A DNA stretch of 64,000 bases from JBBREP01 sp038202885 (GTDB taxonomy: Bacteria; Actinomycetota; Acidimicrobiia; IMCC26256; PALSA-610): the NCBI GenBank assembly GCA_038202885.1, contig JBBREP010000009.1, positions 1 to 64,000 of the forward strand, written 5' to 3'. Below are positions 34,059 through 43,134 of the stretch, piece after piece; the first letter of the stretch is position 1; each line of letters opens with the position of its first letter. The notes beneath the pieces were generated by a model. That model was given only the letters and a program-made list of their open reading frames with translations, ran no database searches and was not told the DNA's origin. The position numbers were made by a program, and so were the translations under genes.

Positions 34059-35302
34059 GCGGCGTCGTGGACACCTTCGACGTCGCCCGCATCAAGCGCG
34101 ACTTTCCGATCCTGTCGACCACGGTCGAGGGCAAGCCGATCGTGTATCTCGATTCTGCGTCGTCGGCGCAAAAACCGACGTCCGTCCTCGACGCCATGGA
34201 CCACGCATACCGCACGCAGTACGCCAACGTGCACCGGGGCGTGTACCGGATGGCCGAAGACACCACTGCCGCTTTCGAAGGCGCCCGTGGCAGCGTCGCT
34301 CGGTTCATCGGCGCGGCCGAGGCCCGCGAGGTCGTGTTCACCCGCAACGCCACCGAATCGATCAACCTCGTGGCCTATTCGTGGGCACGCGCCAATCTTC
34401 ACGAAGGCGACGCCATCGTGCTCACGCACATGGAGCACCACGCCAACGTCGTGCCGTGGCAAATGCTCGCAGCCGAACGAGGCATCGAGCTGCGCTGGAT
34501 CCCGCTCACAGCCGACTTCCAACTCGATCTCACCGAACTGCACCAGCTCCTCGATGGCGCACGGTTGCTCTGCGTCAGCGCGATGTCGAACGTGCTCGGC
34601 ACGATCAACGACATCAAGCCGCTGGCCGACGCGGCCCACGCGCACGACGCGCTCATCGTCGTCGACGCGTGCCAGTTCGTGCCGCACGTGAGCACCAATG
34701 TCCAGGCATGGGATGCCGACTTCGTGGCGTTCTCGGCCCACAAGATGTGCGGACCAACCGGCATCGGTGCGCTGTGGGCACGGGCCGAACTGCTCGAGGC
34801 GATGCCCCCGTTCCTTGGCGGCGGCGAGATGATCCGCGACGTTCGCCTTGACGGCTTCACCACCAACGACATCCCGTGGAAGTTCGAGGCTGGCACACCG
34901 GCGATCGTCGAGGCGATCGGCTTCGGTGCGGCCGTCGAGTACCTCGAGTGCATTGGGATGGACGCGGTGCGCGACCACGAAATGCGCCTGACCCGTTACG
35001 CGCTCGATGAGATCAGCGGGGCGTTCGGCGACTCCATCACGATCTACGGCCCACGCGACACGTCGATTCGTGGCGGCACCGTCTCGTTCCTGCTCGACGA
35101 AATCCACGCCCACGACGTCAGCCAGTTCCTCGACGAAGACGGCGTGTGCGTGCGGGCCGGGCACCACTGCGCCAAGCCGCTGATGCGCACGTTCGGTGTG
35201 CCGGCCACCACCCGCGCAAGCTTGTACGTGTACAACGACGAGGCCGACGTCGACGCCCTCGTCGTGGCACTCGGAAAGACCCAACAGTTCTTCGCCCGTT
35301 GA
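34055..35302 (+). CDS. sufS: Cysteine desulfurase SufS
   Basis: 415 residues, class V aminotransferase fold. Pyridoxal phosphate Lys230 in FSAHKMCGPTG, HMEHHANVVPW, IVVDACQFVPH and the catalytic Cys372 in VCVRAGHHCAKPLM, the type II (SufS) arrangement, with SIRGGTVSF before it. It takes sulfur from cysteine and hands it to SufU. GTG 34055 overlaps the sufC stop by four bases. sufU follows after 25 bp. Confidence 0.95.
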   Translation: MSGVVDTFDVARIKRDFPILSTTVEGKPIVYLDSASSAQKPTSVLDAMDHAYRTQYANVHRGVYRMAEDTTAAFEGARGSVARFIGAAEAREVVFTRNATESINLVAYSWARANLHEGDAIVLTHMEHHANVVPWQMLAAERGIELRWIPLTADFQLDLTELHQLLDGARLLCVSAMSNVLGTINDIKPLADAAHAHDALIVVDACQFVPHVSTNVQAWDADFVAFSAHKMCGPTGIGALWARAELLEAMPPFLGGGEMIRDVRLDGFTTNDIPWKFEAGTPAIVEAIGFGAAVEYLECIGMDAVRDHEMRLTRYALDEISGAFGDSITIYGPRDTSIRGGTVSFLLDEIHAHDVSQFLDEDGVCVRAGHHCAKPLMRTFGVPATTRASLYVYNDEADVDALVVALGKTQQFFAR

Positions 35303-35313
35303 CGGCGACACCG

Positions 35314-35319
35314 TAGGAT
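35314..35319 (+). promoter_or_regulatory. Candidate leaderless -10 box for sufU (TAGGAT)
   Basis: TAGGAT is 8 nt before ATG 35328, so sufU might also be made from its own promoter. Confidence 0.4.
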
Positions 35320-35327
35320 CAGGCGAA

Positions 35328-35810
35328 ATGGCCGGACTCGAAGACCTTTACCGCGAGATCATCCTCGATCACTACCGCTCGCCGCGCAACCGCGGCGAGT
35401 TGGAAGTACCGCCCGCGCACAAAGTCGAAGGGTTCAACCCGCTGTGCGGCGACGAGGTCGCCGTGTATCTGATCGTCGACTCGGCCACGAACACCGTCGC
35501 CGACATCAAGATCAGCGGCCAGGGCTGCTCGATCAGCCAGGCCTCGACGTCAATGATGAGCGCGGCGGTGAAGGGCAAGTCGGTCGACGAAGCGCGCACG
35601 CTGATCCGTGCGTTCAAGGCGCTCATGTCGATCCACGAGAGCAAGCTCGAAGGTGAGAGCGACGGCAGCGACCTCGCAGCCGATCTCGCCGGCGTGCGCC
35701 TCGGTGACCTCGAGGCCCTCCAGGGCGTCGTGAAGTTCCCGGTGCGCATCAAGTGCGCCACATTGGCGTGGAACACACTCCAGCAGGGCCTCGACGAGCT
35801 CGACGCCTGA
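35328..35810 (+). CDS. sufU: Zinc-dependent sulfurtransferase SufU
   Basis: 160 residues. LYREIILDHYRSPRNRG at the N-terminus; zinc ligands Cys40 and Asp42 in NPLCGDEV, Cys67 in SGQGCSISQAS and Cys143 in RIKCATLAW, as in Bacillus subtilis SufU, including the longer insertion that separates SufU from IscU. It accepts sulfur from SufS and passes it to the SufBCD scaffold. Third gene of the operon with sufC and sufS. Confidence 0.95.
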   Translation: MAGLEDLYREIILDHYRSPRNRGELEVPPAHKVEGFNPLCGDEVAVYLIVDSATNTVADIKISGQGCSISQASTSMMSAAVKGKSVDEARTLIRAFKALMSIHESKLEGESDGSDLAADLAGVRLGDLEALQGVVKFPVRIKCATLAWNTLQQGLDELDA

Positions 35811-35961
35811 CGTTCTCGCTCTCAGCTTCGGGACCAGCGGCGGGCGTGCGCCCGGCGGATTCCAGCGGAGAGAAAGAAGTCACCTGTTCACACAACCCGT
35901 ACCCTCGACCCGCCGATAAGGGGCTAGCGTTGTGGATACAGAAGAGCGGCAGGAGGCTCGC

Positions 35962-36135
35962 ATGAATCAGACCGGCACCGTCACGTTGATTGACGAAGCA
36001 CTCCAACGCTTCGCGGCGCGTGATCTCGTCGCTGGTCATGAGGTGGTCGACTTTTTGCTCGACCTCCGCATCGCCGTGCTCGACGACAGCGAACTGCGTG
36101 AGCTCCTCGAGCAAGAGGCGCAACCGACCGCCTGA
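35962..36135 (+). CDS. Small acidic helical protein
   Basis: 57 residues starting MNQTGTVTLIDEALQRF and containing VVDFLLDLRIAVLDDSELREL. A perfect AGGAGG at 35951-35956, 5 nt before ATG 35962, is the best ribosome binding site in this region and makes it very likely to be translated. Not recognised. A short hairpin follows the stop. Confidence 0.7.
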   Translation: MNQTGTVTLIDEALQRFAARDLVAGHEVVDFLLDLRIAVLDDSELRELLEQEAQPTA

Positions 36136-36149
36136 GCCCTCCGAGGGCT
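36135..36149 (+). terminator. Short hairpin after the small acidic protein gene
   Basis: AGCCCT / AGGGCT with a 3-nt loop, overlapping the stop codon. No T-run. The rest of the 36150-36599 gap shows no gene, promoter or repeat that I can support. Confidence 0.3.
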
Positions 36150-36599
36150 TCGTAGTCACGGTTGCAGGCGTCAGGCCTGGTCGGCGGTATCGCCCTGCGC
36201 GGCTTGGACCTTGGCGCGGCCCAATTCTGCCAGCGGAAGGTTCGGCACGAGGCGCGCGGTGTCGGCGCGTCACTGTCGACCACCACGAAGCGTCCGACAG
36301 CGATCCCCACGATGAGGCACGAAGGCCGTGTATTTCGGGGTCATCCGGCCATCCGCCGAACACGCGGCTCCGTATGCGCCGACCGACGGTGGCGACGCAC
36401 CTTGACCCGCAGAACCCGCAATAACGCTCGGGCCGCGTCGAGACACCGTGCCGATGGGAACGAAAACCGGCCCTGAAACGTCTACCTGTCGACCTGCTCG
36501 TATCGTGGGGTCGGCCGATCAGATCGGTAACCTTGTTCTTCCCGATGGCGCCCCGTCGCCCCGGTAACCAATCGCCTCCAGCTCTCGTCAAAGGTTCTC

Positions 36600-37637
36600 G
36601 TGCGTCACATCTGGTTCCGCGTCGGCATCGTCGCCGGCGTCGCTGTGCTCGTCGCCGCCGTCAGCCTCGTGGGCTATGGCTACGTATGGGGCTTCGACAA
36701 CCCGTCCGCGACCGCGGGCACGTCGGGGACGCTTGCAACGACCACCACCGTCGCGTCGACGAGTTCGACGACACTGGCGCCCACGACAACGTCGACGGTT
36801 GCGCCGACCACGACGACGACCCACCCCAGAATGGCCAACCCGGCGCCGCTGGCAATGCCACCCGTGCCGCCGAACGGGCTCGGCCAGGGCAGTTCGGGGC
36901 CGACGGTGCTCGCGTTCGAGCAGCGCCTCGCAAGCCTCCACTTCGATCCAGGTCCGGTCGATGGTCGCTTCGACCTCGCCACGCGTTACGCGGTCGAGAC
37001 CGTGCAGAAACTGTGGACGTTGCCGCGCACCGGTCGTATTGACGACTCGACTCGGTTCGTGATCTCGCACTTCAAGTACCCGACGCCTGCGGTGAGCGAC
37101 GGGCCGGCGACTCGCGTCGAGATCGACCTCAACAAGCAGGTACTCGTCGTGTGGCAGGACTGGCAGGTCCGGCTCATGACGACGACGTCGACGGGGAGCG
37201 GCCGATACTTCTGCGGCGGCGACGCGGGCTGCCAGTACGCGATCACGCCGGCTGGCCGCTTTCACTTTCAGCGGTACCACTCAGGCTGGGACCACGGGAA
37301 GCTCGGTGACCTGTGGAACCCGTACTACTTCAACGGCGGCATCGCCGTGCACGGCTACTCATCGGTCCCGGTGTACAACGCCTCACACGGCTGCTCGCGC
37401 ATCCCGATGCACATCGCCAACTACTTCGCAACGTTGGTGAGCCACGGTGAAGAAGTCGATGTGGTCGGCACTCCTGCCGGTCCGCCTCCCGGCACGCCCC
37501 TACCGACGAATCCTCCGCCCGTCTCGACGACCACGACGAGCGTGCCCGTGACGGTGCCGAAGACGACCACGACCCATACCGCGACAACGCACCCGACCAC
37601 CACGACCACCCAACCGGTCACGACCACCACGCACTGA
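36600..37637 (+). CDS. L,D-transpeptidase with peptidoglycan-binding domain
   Basis: 345 residues. An N-terminal signal anchor (VGIVAGVAVLVAAVSLVGYG, 8-27), a Thr/Ser/Pro-rich linker to about 80, a peptidoglycan-binding domain (GPTVLAFEQRLASLHFDPGP to about 160), then the YkuD domain: IAVHGY (His251) and the catalytic YNASHGCSRIPM (Cys265). A second Thr/Pro-rich tail follows. It would make 3-3 crosslinks or attach proteins to peptidoglycan outside the membrane. Start GTG 36600. Confidence 0.92.
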   Translation: MRHIWFRVGIVAGVAVLVAAVSLVGYGYVWGFDNPSATAGTSGTLATTTTVASTSSTTLAPTTTSTVAPTTTTTHPRMANPAPLAMPPVPPNGLGQGSSGPTVLAFEQRLASLHFDPGPVDGRFDLATRYAVETVQKLWTLPRTGRIDDSTRFVISHFKYPTPAVSDGPATRVEIDLNKQVLVVWQDWQVRLMTTTSTGSGRYFCGGDAGCQYAITPAGRFHFQRYHSGWDHGKLGDLWNPYYFNGGIAVHGYSSVPVYNASHGCSRIPMHIANYFATLVSHGEEVDVVGTPAGPPPGTPLPTNPPPVSTTTTSVPVTVPKTTTTHTATTHPTTTTTQPVTTTTH

Positions 37638-37661
37638 ACGTCGGGCGCATCGCCAAGCGTT

Positions 37662-38588
37662 TCAGGTCGCGCAGACGGCGGTGACTGGAGTCGTCAGGGC
37701 CGTACCAATGTGGTCGGCAAGCGGTCCGTCGCCAGTCACGACAAGGCCCGTGTCACCACGGATCGCTCTGAGGCCGGCGTCGTGCGCGCAATACTGCTTC
37801 TGAAGGTTCAGGAGCACGTTGTTGCCCGTGCGATCGGCAACGTTGGGCGCGAGTCCGATCACCTGAATACGACTGTCGGCTGCGCAACTTCCGTGGATGG
37901 CCGCGAGATGTTTGTTCTTCGGATCGAGCAACAGTGTGCCGCGATAGAGCGCGTTCGTTACATCGATCTTGACGCCACCACAGTTGACGCCGCCGTGTTG
38001 TAGCAGTGTGTTGATGGCATCGATCTCGTTCCAAGCACCCGCGAACCGCAGCGGCTTTCTGTTGTCGCACTGCTCCTGTCGATACGTGCCGTGCAGTATC
38101 GCCGCCAGCACGTGCGCCGTGTCGTTCGCCGGCACGAGCGTGGCCGACTGCGGACGCACGATCCAGTGATACCCGTACATCACCGAACGGCCGGTTCCAT
38201 TCACGGACTTGCAGTCGATCGCGGTGCGCCGCGCGATGTAAATGCCGACGTCCGCAGGATCGGCGAAGGCAAAGTTTTGGATCTGTTCGAACCACACCAC
38301 ACATGTCGCCTGCGCCCCAAGGATGGGGAGGTGAAATTTTGGGTTCTGGGAGATGTCGCGGTGGTACGTCGGCGCTCCGCAGAATTGCGGCAGCGCGCCG
38401 TGCACGAGCCGAGCGAAGTTGGTGATCTCCTTGAGCGAGCCGACGTCGCTCGTGACGACCGTGGGCGCGATCGTGGTGGAAGCGGTCGTCTTGGCGTGGC
38501 TCGTTTTGTCGCCCCCACATGCACCCACGAACACGAGGCCAGCAACGAGAAGCGCCGACCCGCGGCGCAGTGACCAACGGGCGCGCAT
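37662..38588 (-). CDS. Secreted lipoprotein of unknown function
   Basis: 308 residues. Signal peptide SALLVAGLVFVGACGGD with lipobox (VGAC, Cys24), a short Thr-rich spacer, then an extracytoplasmic domain that contains many further Cys (such as LPQFCGAP, AIDCKSV, QEQCDNRK, GGVNCGGVK, GSCAADSR, KQYCAHD and VCAT), consistent with disulfides. No known family seen. ATG 38588 is 7 nt from a TAACCT box. It is convergent with the L,D-transpeptidase gene and stops 24 bp beyond it. Confidence 0.8.
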   Translation of the reverse strand: MRARWSLRRGSALLVAGLVFVGACGGDKTSHAKTTASTTIAPTVVTSDVGSLKEITNFARLVHGALPQFCGAPTYHRDISQNPKFHLPILGAQATCVVWFEQIQNFAFADPADVGIYIARRTAIDCKSVNGTGRSVMYGYHWIVRPQSATLVPANDTAHVLAAILHGTYRQEQCDNRKPLRFAGAWNEIDAINTLLQHGGVNCGGVKIDVTNALYRGTLLLDPKNKHLAAIHGSCAADSRIQVIGLAPNVADRTGNNVLLNLQKQYCAHDAGLRAIRGDTGLVVTGDGPLADHIGTALTTPVTAVCAT

Positions 38589-38595
38589 CGGCGGT

Positions 38596-38601
38596 AGGTT
38601 A
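38596..38601 (-). promoter_or_regulatory. Candidate leaderless -10 box (TAACCT)
   Basis: TAACCT on the minus strand, 7 nt before ATG 38588 of the lipoprotein gene. Confidence 0.4.
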
Positions 38602-38669
38602 GCCGCGGGGGGGCCCGGGCGTGGGCGGGGGCCACGAAGCTGTCCGTGCAGTGAGGTCGTGCTATTTGC

Positions 38670-39776
38670 TCACGGAATGCTGAGCGAGCTACCAGCCAAC
38701 AGCACGGGCGGGAGCGGGTGCACCAGACCCTTGGGATCGATGCCCGCGTTCGCCGGGTTGGCGCCCCGGACGCTGAGCGTCAACGGAATGACGGGACCGT
38801 ACGCGCCCTTGCAGGTGATGACGCGCAACGACGGTCCTGAAGGCTCCTTGGCCGCCGAGCAGCTCGTGCCACGGGTCGTGTCCCAAATACGCGGGTTAAC
38901 CGTCTGGGCGTACAGGAAGCTCGCTGACGCGTTGCCGGCGCCTGCGATCTTGATCACCGTCTTGACCGCCTTGCCGTTGATCGGCGTCTGGCTCTCTGCA
39001 CACTGGCGGATCGTCGCCACGTTCTGGGTGGCCGAACTCAGCGGGTTGTAGTCCGCGATGTCGCCGGCCGTCGGTGACGCCGAGATGTCGTCGAGCGTGC
39101 TGAGGTCGATCATGTGGTCGACGTCCTCACAGGCCGCGGGGTCAAGCACGGCCTTCGTCTGGACCGTCACCGGCTTCAGGCTCAAGTCGACCGACGAACC
39201 GCCGGTCAATGCACCACCAACGACGGTGGCGCCGCTCGGCAACGAGACAGTCATGCCGGCGTCGTAGTTGATCCGCAGGACTGTTTTCGACACCGCGAAG
39301 ATGCCCGACTGCACCTGCGCTGACGTGCTCGTGGTGATCGTGCCCTGGTGCTTCGTGGCGCTCGTCACTGCCGAAGCCGTGCCAGCGTCATCGACAACGA
39401 ACGATGTGAGCGTGCACGCCGGCGTGGTGGTGAGAAGGTCCTTCAGCACAATGAGCTGGTCGACAACCGTCGCCGCGTTCACGACGACGCCGTTGACCTT
39501 CCCCGAATAGTGCGCATTGGCCGCACCGTGACCACTGGCGCCATCGATCTGGATGCCGTCACCAGCCGCGGCGAAGTTCAAACACAGGTCGCTGTCGGCG
39601 AAACCGGGATGGGTGGAACCAACGCCGGTGAACGCGGCGGTGTTCGCGCCAAACGACCAGTCGGCGTAGGGGTGGAGCGTGGTCGTCGTAGCGGAGGCCA
39701 CGCCGACCGATCCCACTGCGATGCCTGCGGCGAGGCCGAATACGGCCGCTCCGCAGGACAACTTCTTGAGCTTCAC
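38670..39776 (-). CDS. Secreted hypothetical protein
   Basis: 368 residues. Sec signal peptide MKLKKLSCGAAVFGLAAGIA ending ASA at about 30, then a Thr/Ser/Ala/Gly-rich, beta-rich domain with few charges and spaced Cys (DLCLNFA, PACTLTSF, AACEDVDH, IRQCAES, SCSAAKE, ITCKGA). No family recognised; it may be a surface or fibre protein. GAGGAG precedes ATG 39776. The codon and base use is less GC-rich than its neighbours. Confidence 0.8.
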   Translation of the reverse strand: MKLKKLSCGAAVFGLAAGIAVGSVGVASATTTTLHPYADWSFGANTAAFTGVGSTHPGFADSDLCLNFAAAGDGIQIDGASGHGAANAHYSGKVNGVVVNAATVVDQLIVLKDLLTTTPACTLTSFVVDDAGTASAVTSATKHQGTITTSTSAQVQSGIFAVSKTVLRINYDAGMTVSLPSGATVVGGALTGGSSVDLSLKPVTVQTKAVLDPAACEDVDHMIDLSTLDDISASPTAGDIADYNPLSSATQNVATIRQCAESQTPINGKAVKTVIKIAGAGNASASFLYAQTVNPRIWDTTRGTSCSAAKEPSGPSLRVITCKGAYGPVIPLTLSVRGANPANAGIDPKGLVHPLPPVLLAGSSLSIP

Positions 39777-39981
39777 GTGAGTGTCTCCTCTGTGCTCGTG
39801 ATCAGGCCTCCGCGGCCAGCGCGGCGGCCGAGATGTTGGCGCCGCGTGACGGGCTTGTCAAGAATCTCTGACAACTTGGTTGCGAAGTGCGACGGGATCC
39901 GACACGCAGCATCGCAGCCGTGGCCAGAGTGTCCGATGTTGTTATTGAGTGGTTCGACGTCGCGCGGTGGTGGCTGCGCAG

Positions 39982-40533
39982 CTAGGCGGCTGACGGTCTC
40001 GCCGGAGTCCATTCTTCAGCGGTGATCGCCCATCGCTCGTGATCGCGCCACGCCCCGCCCACCTGCAGGTATCGCGGCGAAAAGCCCTCGCATCGGAACC
40101 CGGCCCGGGCGGCCAACGCCTTGGAACGCTCGTTGCCCGGCTGGATGTTCGCCTCCAACCGGTGCAAACCGTGCACGCCGAACGCGTGGCCGACAACGAG
40201 GCGCAGGCCTTCGGTCATGTAACCCTCGCCCGCATAGGGCAAGAAGGCGTAGTAGCCGACGAACGCTTGTTGAAGACCACCCATGATGATCGTGTTGAGG
40301 TTGACGACACCGACGAGCGCACGATCGTCACGGCGACGCAGGTGAAACGCCTGCGCGTCACCGGCGCGCGTCCGGCGCACGTACGCCGACCACTGCACTG
40401 GCGTCGACGGCGCGTAGACCCAGGGCACCAACAGCGAGGCGCTGCGCGCGACGGTCGCAAGAAACTCGTTGCGATCGCTCATCTTCGGACGGACCAACGC
40501 GATCCGTTCGCCAGTCAGGATCGTGCGCGCCAC
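39982..40533 (-). CDS. RimJ/RimL-type GNAT acetyltransferase
   Basis: 183 residues. LTGERIALVRPKMSDRNEFL at the start, FLPYAGEGYMTEGLRLVVGHAF with the acetyl-CoA loop and LHRLEANIQPGNERSKALAARAGFRCEGFSPRYLQ, the N-terminus-protein acetyltransferase signature. Target unknown (ribosomal protein N-termini or small molecules). GTG 40533 is 7 nt from TAATGT. Next to sufC on the same strand but separated by a family B palindrome. Confidence 0.85.
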   Translation of the reverse strand: MARTILTGERIALVRPKMSDRNEFLATVARSASLLVPWVYAPSTPVQWSAYVRRTRAGDAQAFHLRRRDDRALVGVVNLNTIIMGGLQQAFVGYYAFLPYAGEGYMTEGLRLVVGHAFGVHGLHRLEANIQPGNERSKALAARAGFRCEGFSPRYLQVGGAWRDHERWAITAEEWTPARPSAA

Positions 40534-40540
40534 GGCCCAA

Positions 40541-40546
40541 ACATTA
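40541..40546 (-). promoter_or_regulatory. Candidate leaderless -10 box (TAATGT)
   Basis: TAATGT on the minus strand, 7 nt before GTG 40533. Confidence 0.4.
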
Positions 40547-40564
40547 GAAGGTGACCCCCGCCCA

Positions 40565-40622
40565 AGCCACCGTGTGCCGATCTACCGGTCGCCGGTGCCG
40601 CTGGAGCGGCACACGGTTGGGT
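40565..40622. repeat. REP-like palindrome, family B copy 1
   Basis: Arms ACCGTGTGCCG / CGGCACACGGT with an inner CGGTGCCGC, just after the sufC stop. A second copy in reverse orientation is at 58667-58723; the two share CAACCGTGTGCCGC and AGATCGGCACACGGT. It could act as a 3' hairpin for the sufB operon. Confidence 0.75.
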
Positions 40623-40631
40623 GTGGCCGTG

Positions 40632-41462
40632 TCAGAGACCGAGCTTGTCCATGAACGCCGGCGTCGCGATCGTGGGGTCGGCGAATGGATCGGGCGCGGC
40701 CGGTCGCTCGAGCGCCAGTTCCTCGATCCCGAGCTCCTTGGCAAGACCCTCGTATCCGACCTCTTCGATGCGGTCGGCCAGTTCGGGGCCACCACTGCGC
40801 ACGATACGCCCGGCCATCATCACGTGGATGCGGTCAGGCTCCAGGTCGTGCAACAAGCGCGCGTAGTGCGTGATCGCGAGCACGCCCAACGAGTTCTCAG
40901 ACGTCATGGCCTGCACGCGTCGAGCGACGGCGCCGAGCGCGTCGACATCAAGACCGGAGTCGATCTCGTCGAGCACCGCGAACTTCGGGCCGAGCAATGC
41001 GAGCTGGAGTGTCTCCAAACGCTTTTGCTCGCCACCGGAGAACTCGTCGTTGACCCCGCGGCCGAGGAACGAGTCGTCGACCCCGAGGCGCAGCGCCTCA
41101 CTGGCGACGCGCTCGGCCAACCCCTCGCTCGACACTCCACGCGCACCCTGCGATGCCGCGACCAGGTCGGCGACCCGCACACCGGGCACCTCGACGGGAT
41201 ACTGCATCGCCACGAACAAGCCGGCATGGGCCCGCTGCCACGTGGGTCGCCCGAGGAGTTCCTGGCCATCGATCGTGACCGAGCCGCCGGTGACCGTGTA
41301 GTCGGACTTGCCCATCAGCGTGTGGGCGAGGGTGCTCTTGCCACAGCCGTTCGGGCCCATCACCACGTGCACTTCGCCCGAACCGACACGCAGCGACACG
41401 CCGCGCAGGATCTCGAAGCCAGCCACCGTCGCGTGCAGGTCGCTGACAATCAGTTCGCTCAT
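40632..41462 (-). CDS. sufC: FeS assembly ATPase SufC (copy 1)
   Basis: 276 residues. Walker A GPNGCGKST, FVAMQYPVEVPGVRVADLV in the SufC-specific loop, signature FSGGEQKRLETL, Walker B FAVLDEIDSGLDVDALG, switch His in ITHYARLL. Twenty residues longer than copy 2, with an Ala/Pro-rich tail. ATG 41462 overlaps the Rieske stop (ATGA). It is the fourth gene of the sufB-sufD-Rieske-sufC operon and is the SufC expected to work with SufB and SufD. Confidence 0.95.
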   Translation of the reverse strand: MSELIVSDLHATVAGFEILRGVSLRVGSGEVHVVMGPNGCGKSTLAHTLMGKSDYTVTGGSVTIDGQELLGRPTWQRAHAGLFVAMQYPVEVPGVRVADLVAASQGARGVSSEGLAERVASEALRLGVDDSFLGRGVNDEFSGGEQKRLETLQLALLGPKFAVLDEIDSGLDVDALGAVARRVQAMTSENSLGVLAITHYARLLHDLEPDRIHVMMAGRIVRSGGPELADRIEEVGYEGLAKELGIEELALERPAAPDPFADPTIATPAFMDKLGL

Positions 41463-41815
41463 GTGCACCCCCGCTCGCCCTCGGCTCGCGCCGCGAGGGG
41501 CTTTGCTTGGCTCACGATCACGTCGTCACCTTCGGTGCGCACGGCGAACACTGGCACGGGGCGTGTCGCGGGCAACGTCAGCGCCTCGCCCGATCGCAAC
41601 GAGAACATGGCGCCGTGTTTGGGGCATTCGATCTGGCATTCCTCGGGCCACACATCGCCTTCGCTCAGCGAGAACTCGGCGTGTGAGCACGTGTCGCCGA
41701 TCGCGAACCACTCACTGCCGATGTGCACCACGCACACAGGCACTCCGTCGACATCAACGCGCGTCGCGGCACCGTCGGCAAGGTCGGCGAGACCACGCGC
41801 TCGCGTCTCGGTCAT
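41459..41815 (-). CDS. Rieske-type non-heme ferredoxin of the SUF operon
   Basis: 118 residues with the Rieske [2Fe-2S] ligands CSH (Cys43, His45) and CPKH (Cys64, His67) in TCSHAEF and IECPKHGAMF. Small bacterial ferredoxins of this dioxygenase type carry electrons, and such genes are regular members of actinobacterial suf operons. ATG 41815 overlaps the sufD stop and its own stop overlaps sufC, so translation is coupled on both sides. Confidence 0.92.
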   Translation of the reverse strand: MTETRARGLADLADGAATRVDVDGVPVCVVHIGSEWFAIGDTCSHAEFSLSEGDVWPEECQIECPKHGAMFSLRSGEALTLPATRPVPVFAVRTEGDDVIVSQAKPLAARAEGERGCT

Positions 41816-43116
41816 GACGCGCCCACCGGAGCGTGCGAGCGATCGATCTTGTCGATCACCGTGCGGCGCAACGGAGCAACCAGACCAGTATGTGGCAGCC
41901 GGGAAAACACGTCGTCGAAGAAACCGAGCACGATGAGGCGCTCGGCGTCGTCGGGACGGATGCCGCGCGACTCGAGGTAGTACAGCTGGTCGTCGTCGAT
42001 CGGACCGACCGTGGAGCCGTGGCTGCACTGCACATCGTTGGCCAGGATCTCCAGGTTCGGGATCGACTCGGCACTCGCACCCTCGCTCAGCACGAGGTTG
42101 CGGTTCGTCTGGTACGCCTCGGCCTTCTGGGCCTGCTCGCGCAGCCGGATCAAACCTGAGTAGACCGACGTGGCGTTGTCTTCCACCGCGCCCTTGAACA
42201 GCAGTTCGCTACGCGTACGGGGCGCGGCGTGATCTTGGAGCGTGCGGAAGTCGAGCATCTGGTGTTGGTCGCCGAAGTAGACGGCCACCATTTCGCTCTC
42301 GGCGCCCGGTCCGTCGAGACGGGCCTCGGCGCGCAGACGCGCGTAGTCGCCGCCGAGCGCGACCGCAGCGGTGCGCAGGTGTGCATCGCGAGCAAGGTGG
42401 GCGCGCTGCAGTCCGATGTGCCACGTGCGCGGGCCGTGTTCCTGCACTGACAAGTAGCGCACCGACGCCGCTGCACCCACCACCAGCTCGGCGACCGCAT
42501 CGACAAGATGGCGCGTATTGGGCGAACCGAATCGCTCGAGCACGGTCACTTCGGACCGTTCGCCCGCGACCACAAGCGTGCGCGGGAAGCTCGCCTCATT
42601 GTCGCCCTCGCACCAATGCAACACGAGGATTGGGTCGGCAACGACCACACCATCGGGCACCCACACAAGCGCGCCGCCGGGCACGAAGGCGTCGTGCAAC
42701 GTGGTGAACGCATCGCTGCTGTCGCCGGCGACCGAGCCGAGCATGGACTGCACGTCGTCGTCGTCGCCGCACGCGGCAAGGTCGCACACGCGCACGCCGG
42801 CCGCCGCGAGTTCCGGCGCCAACTCACAGCGCACGACGCGCCCGTCGCGCACCACGAGCATGCCGGAGTGCGGGCCGGCCTCCGACGCCCACGGCCCCCC
42901 GCCGGGCGCACGGTCGCCCACGGCACCGAGTTCGTCGGCCGTCACCGGCCGAAACTCATCGAGGTTCAGTTGTTCGATCCGGCTGTAGCGCCAGATCTCT
43001 TCGCTCGCGGTCGGCCAGACCATCCCGGCAAGCTGCTCGGCCGCGGCGACGCGGCGCGCAACGAGCCAGTCGGGACCGCCCAAATGGCGCGCGGCGTCAA
43101 CGGTGAAATGCTGCAT
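41812..43116 (-). CDS. sufD: FeS scaffold protein SufD
   Basis: 434 residues of the SufB/SufD family, ending with the beta-helix and C-terminal helices: ASAESIPNLEILANDVQCSHGSTVG (with the SufD His) and YYLESRGIRPDDAERLIVLGFF. N-terminal IWRYSRIEQLNLDEF is typical. It forms the scaffold with SufB and SufC. It starts 18 bp after sufB, with no strong ribosome binding site, and is coupled to the Rieske gene. Confidence 0.94.
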   Translation of the reverse strand: MQHFTVDAARHLGGPDWLVARRVAAAEQLAGMVWPTASEEIWRYSRIEQLNLDEFRPVTADELGAVGDRAPGGGPWASEAGPHSGMLVVRDGRVVRCELAPELAAAGVRVCDLAACGDDDDVQSMLGSVAGDSSDAFTTLHDAFVPGGALVWVPDGVVVADPILVLHWCEGDNEASFPRTLVVAGERSEVTVLERFGSPNTRHLVDAVAELVVGAAASVRYLSVQEHGPRTWHIGLQRAHLARDAHLRTAAVALGGDYARLRAEARLDGPGAESEMVAVYFGDQHQMLDFRTLQDHAAPRTRSELLFKGAVEDNATSVYSGLIRLREQAQKAEAYQTNRNLVLSEGASAESIPNLEILANDVQCSHGSTVGPIDDDQLYYLESRGIRPDDAERLIVLGFFDDVFSRLPHTGLVAPLRRTVIDKIDRSHAPVGAS

Positions 43117-43134
43117 CGCAAACGATCCGCCGGC

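Noticed and set aside
36150..36599. Possible gene in the gap before the L,D-transpeptidase
   Set aside because: Frames on both strands look like non-coding DNA: no start with ribosome binding site, no motif, and no repeat.
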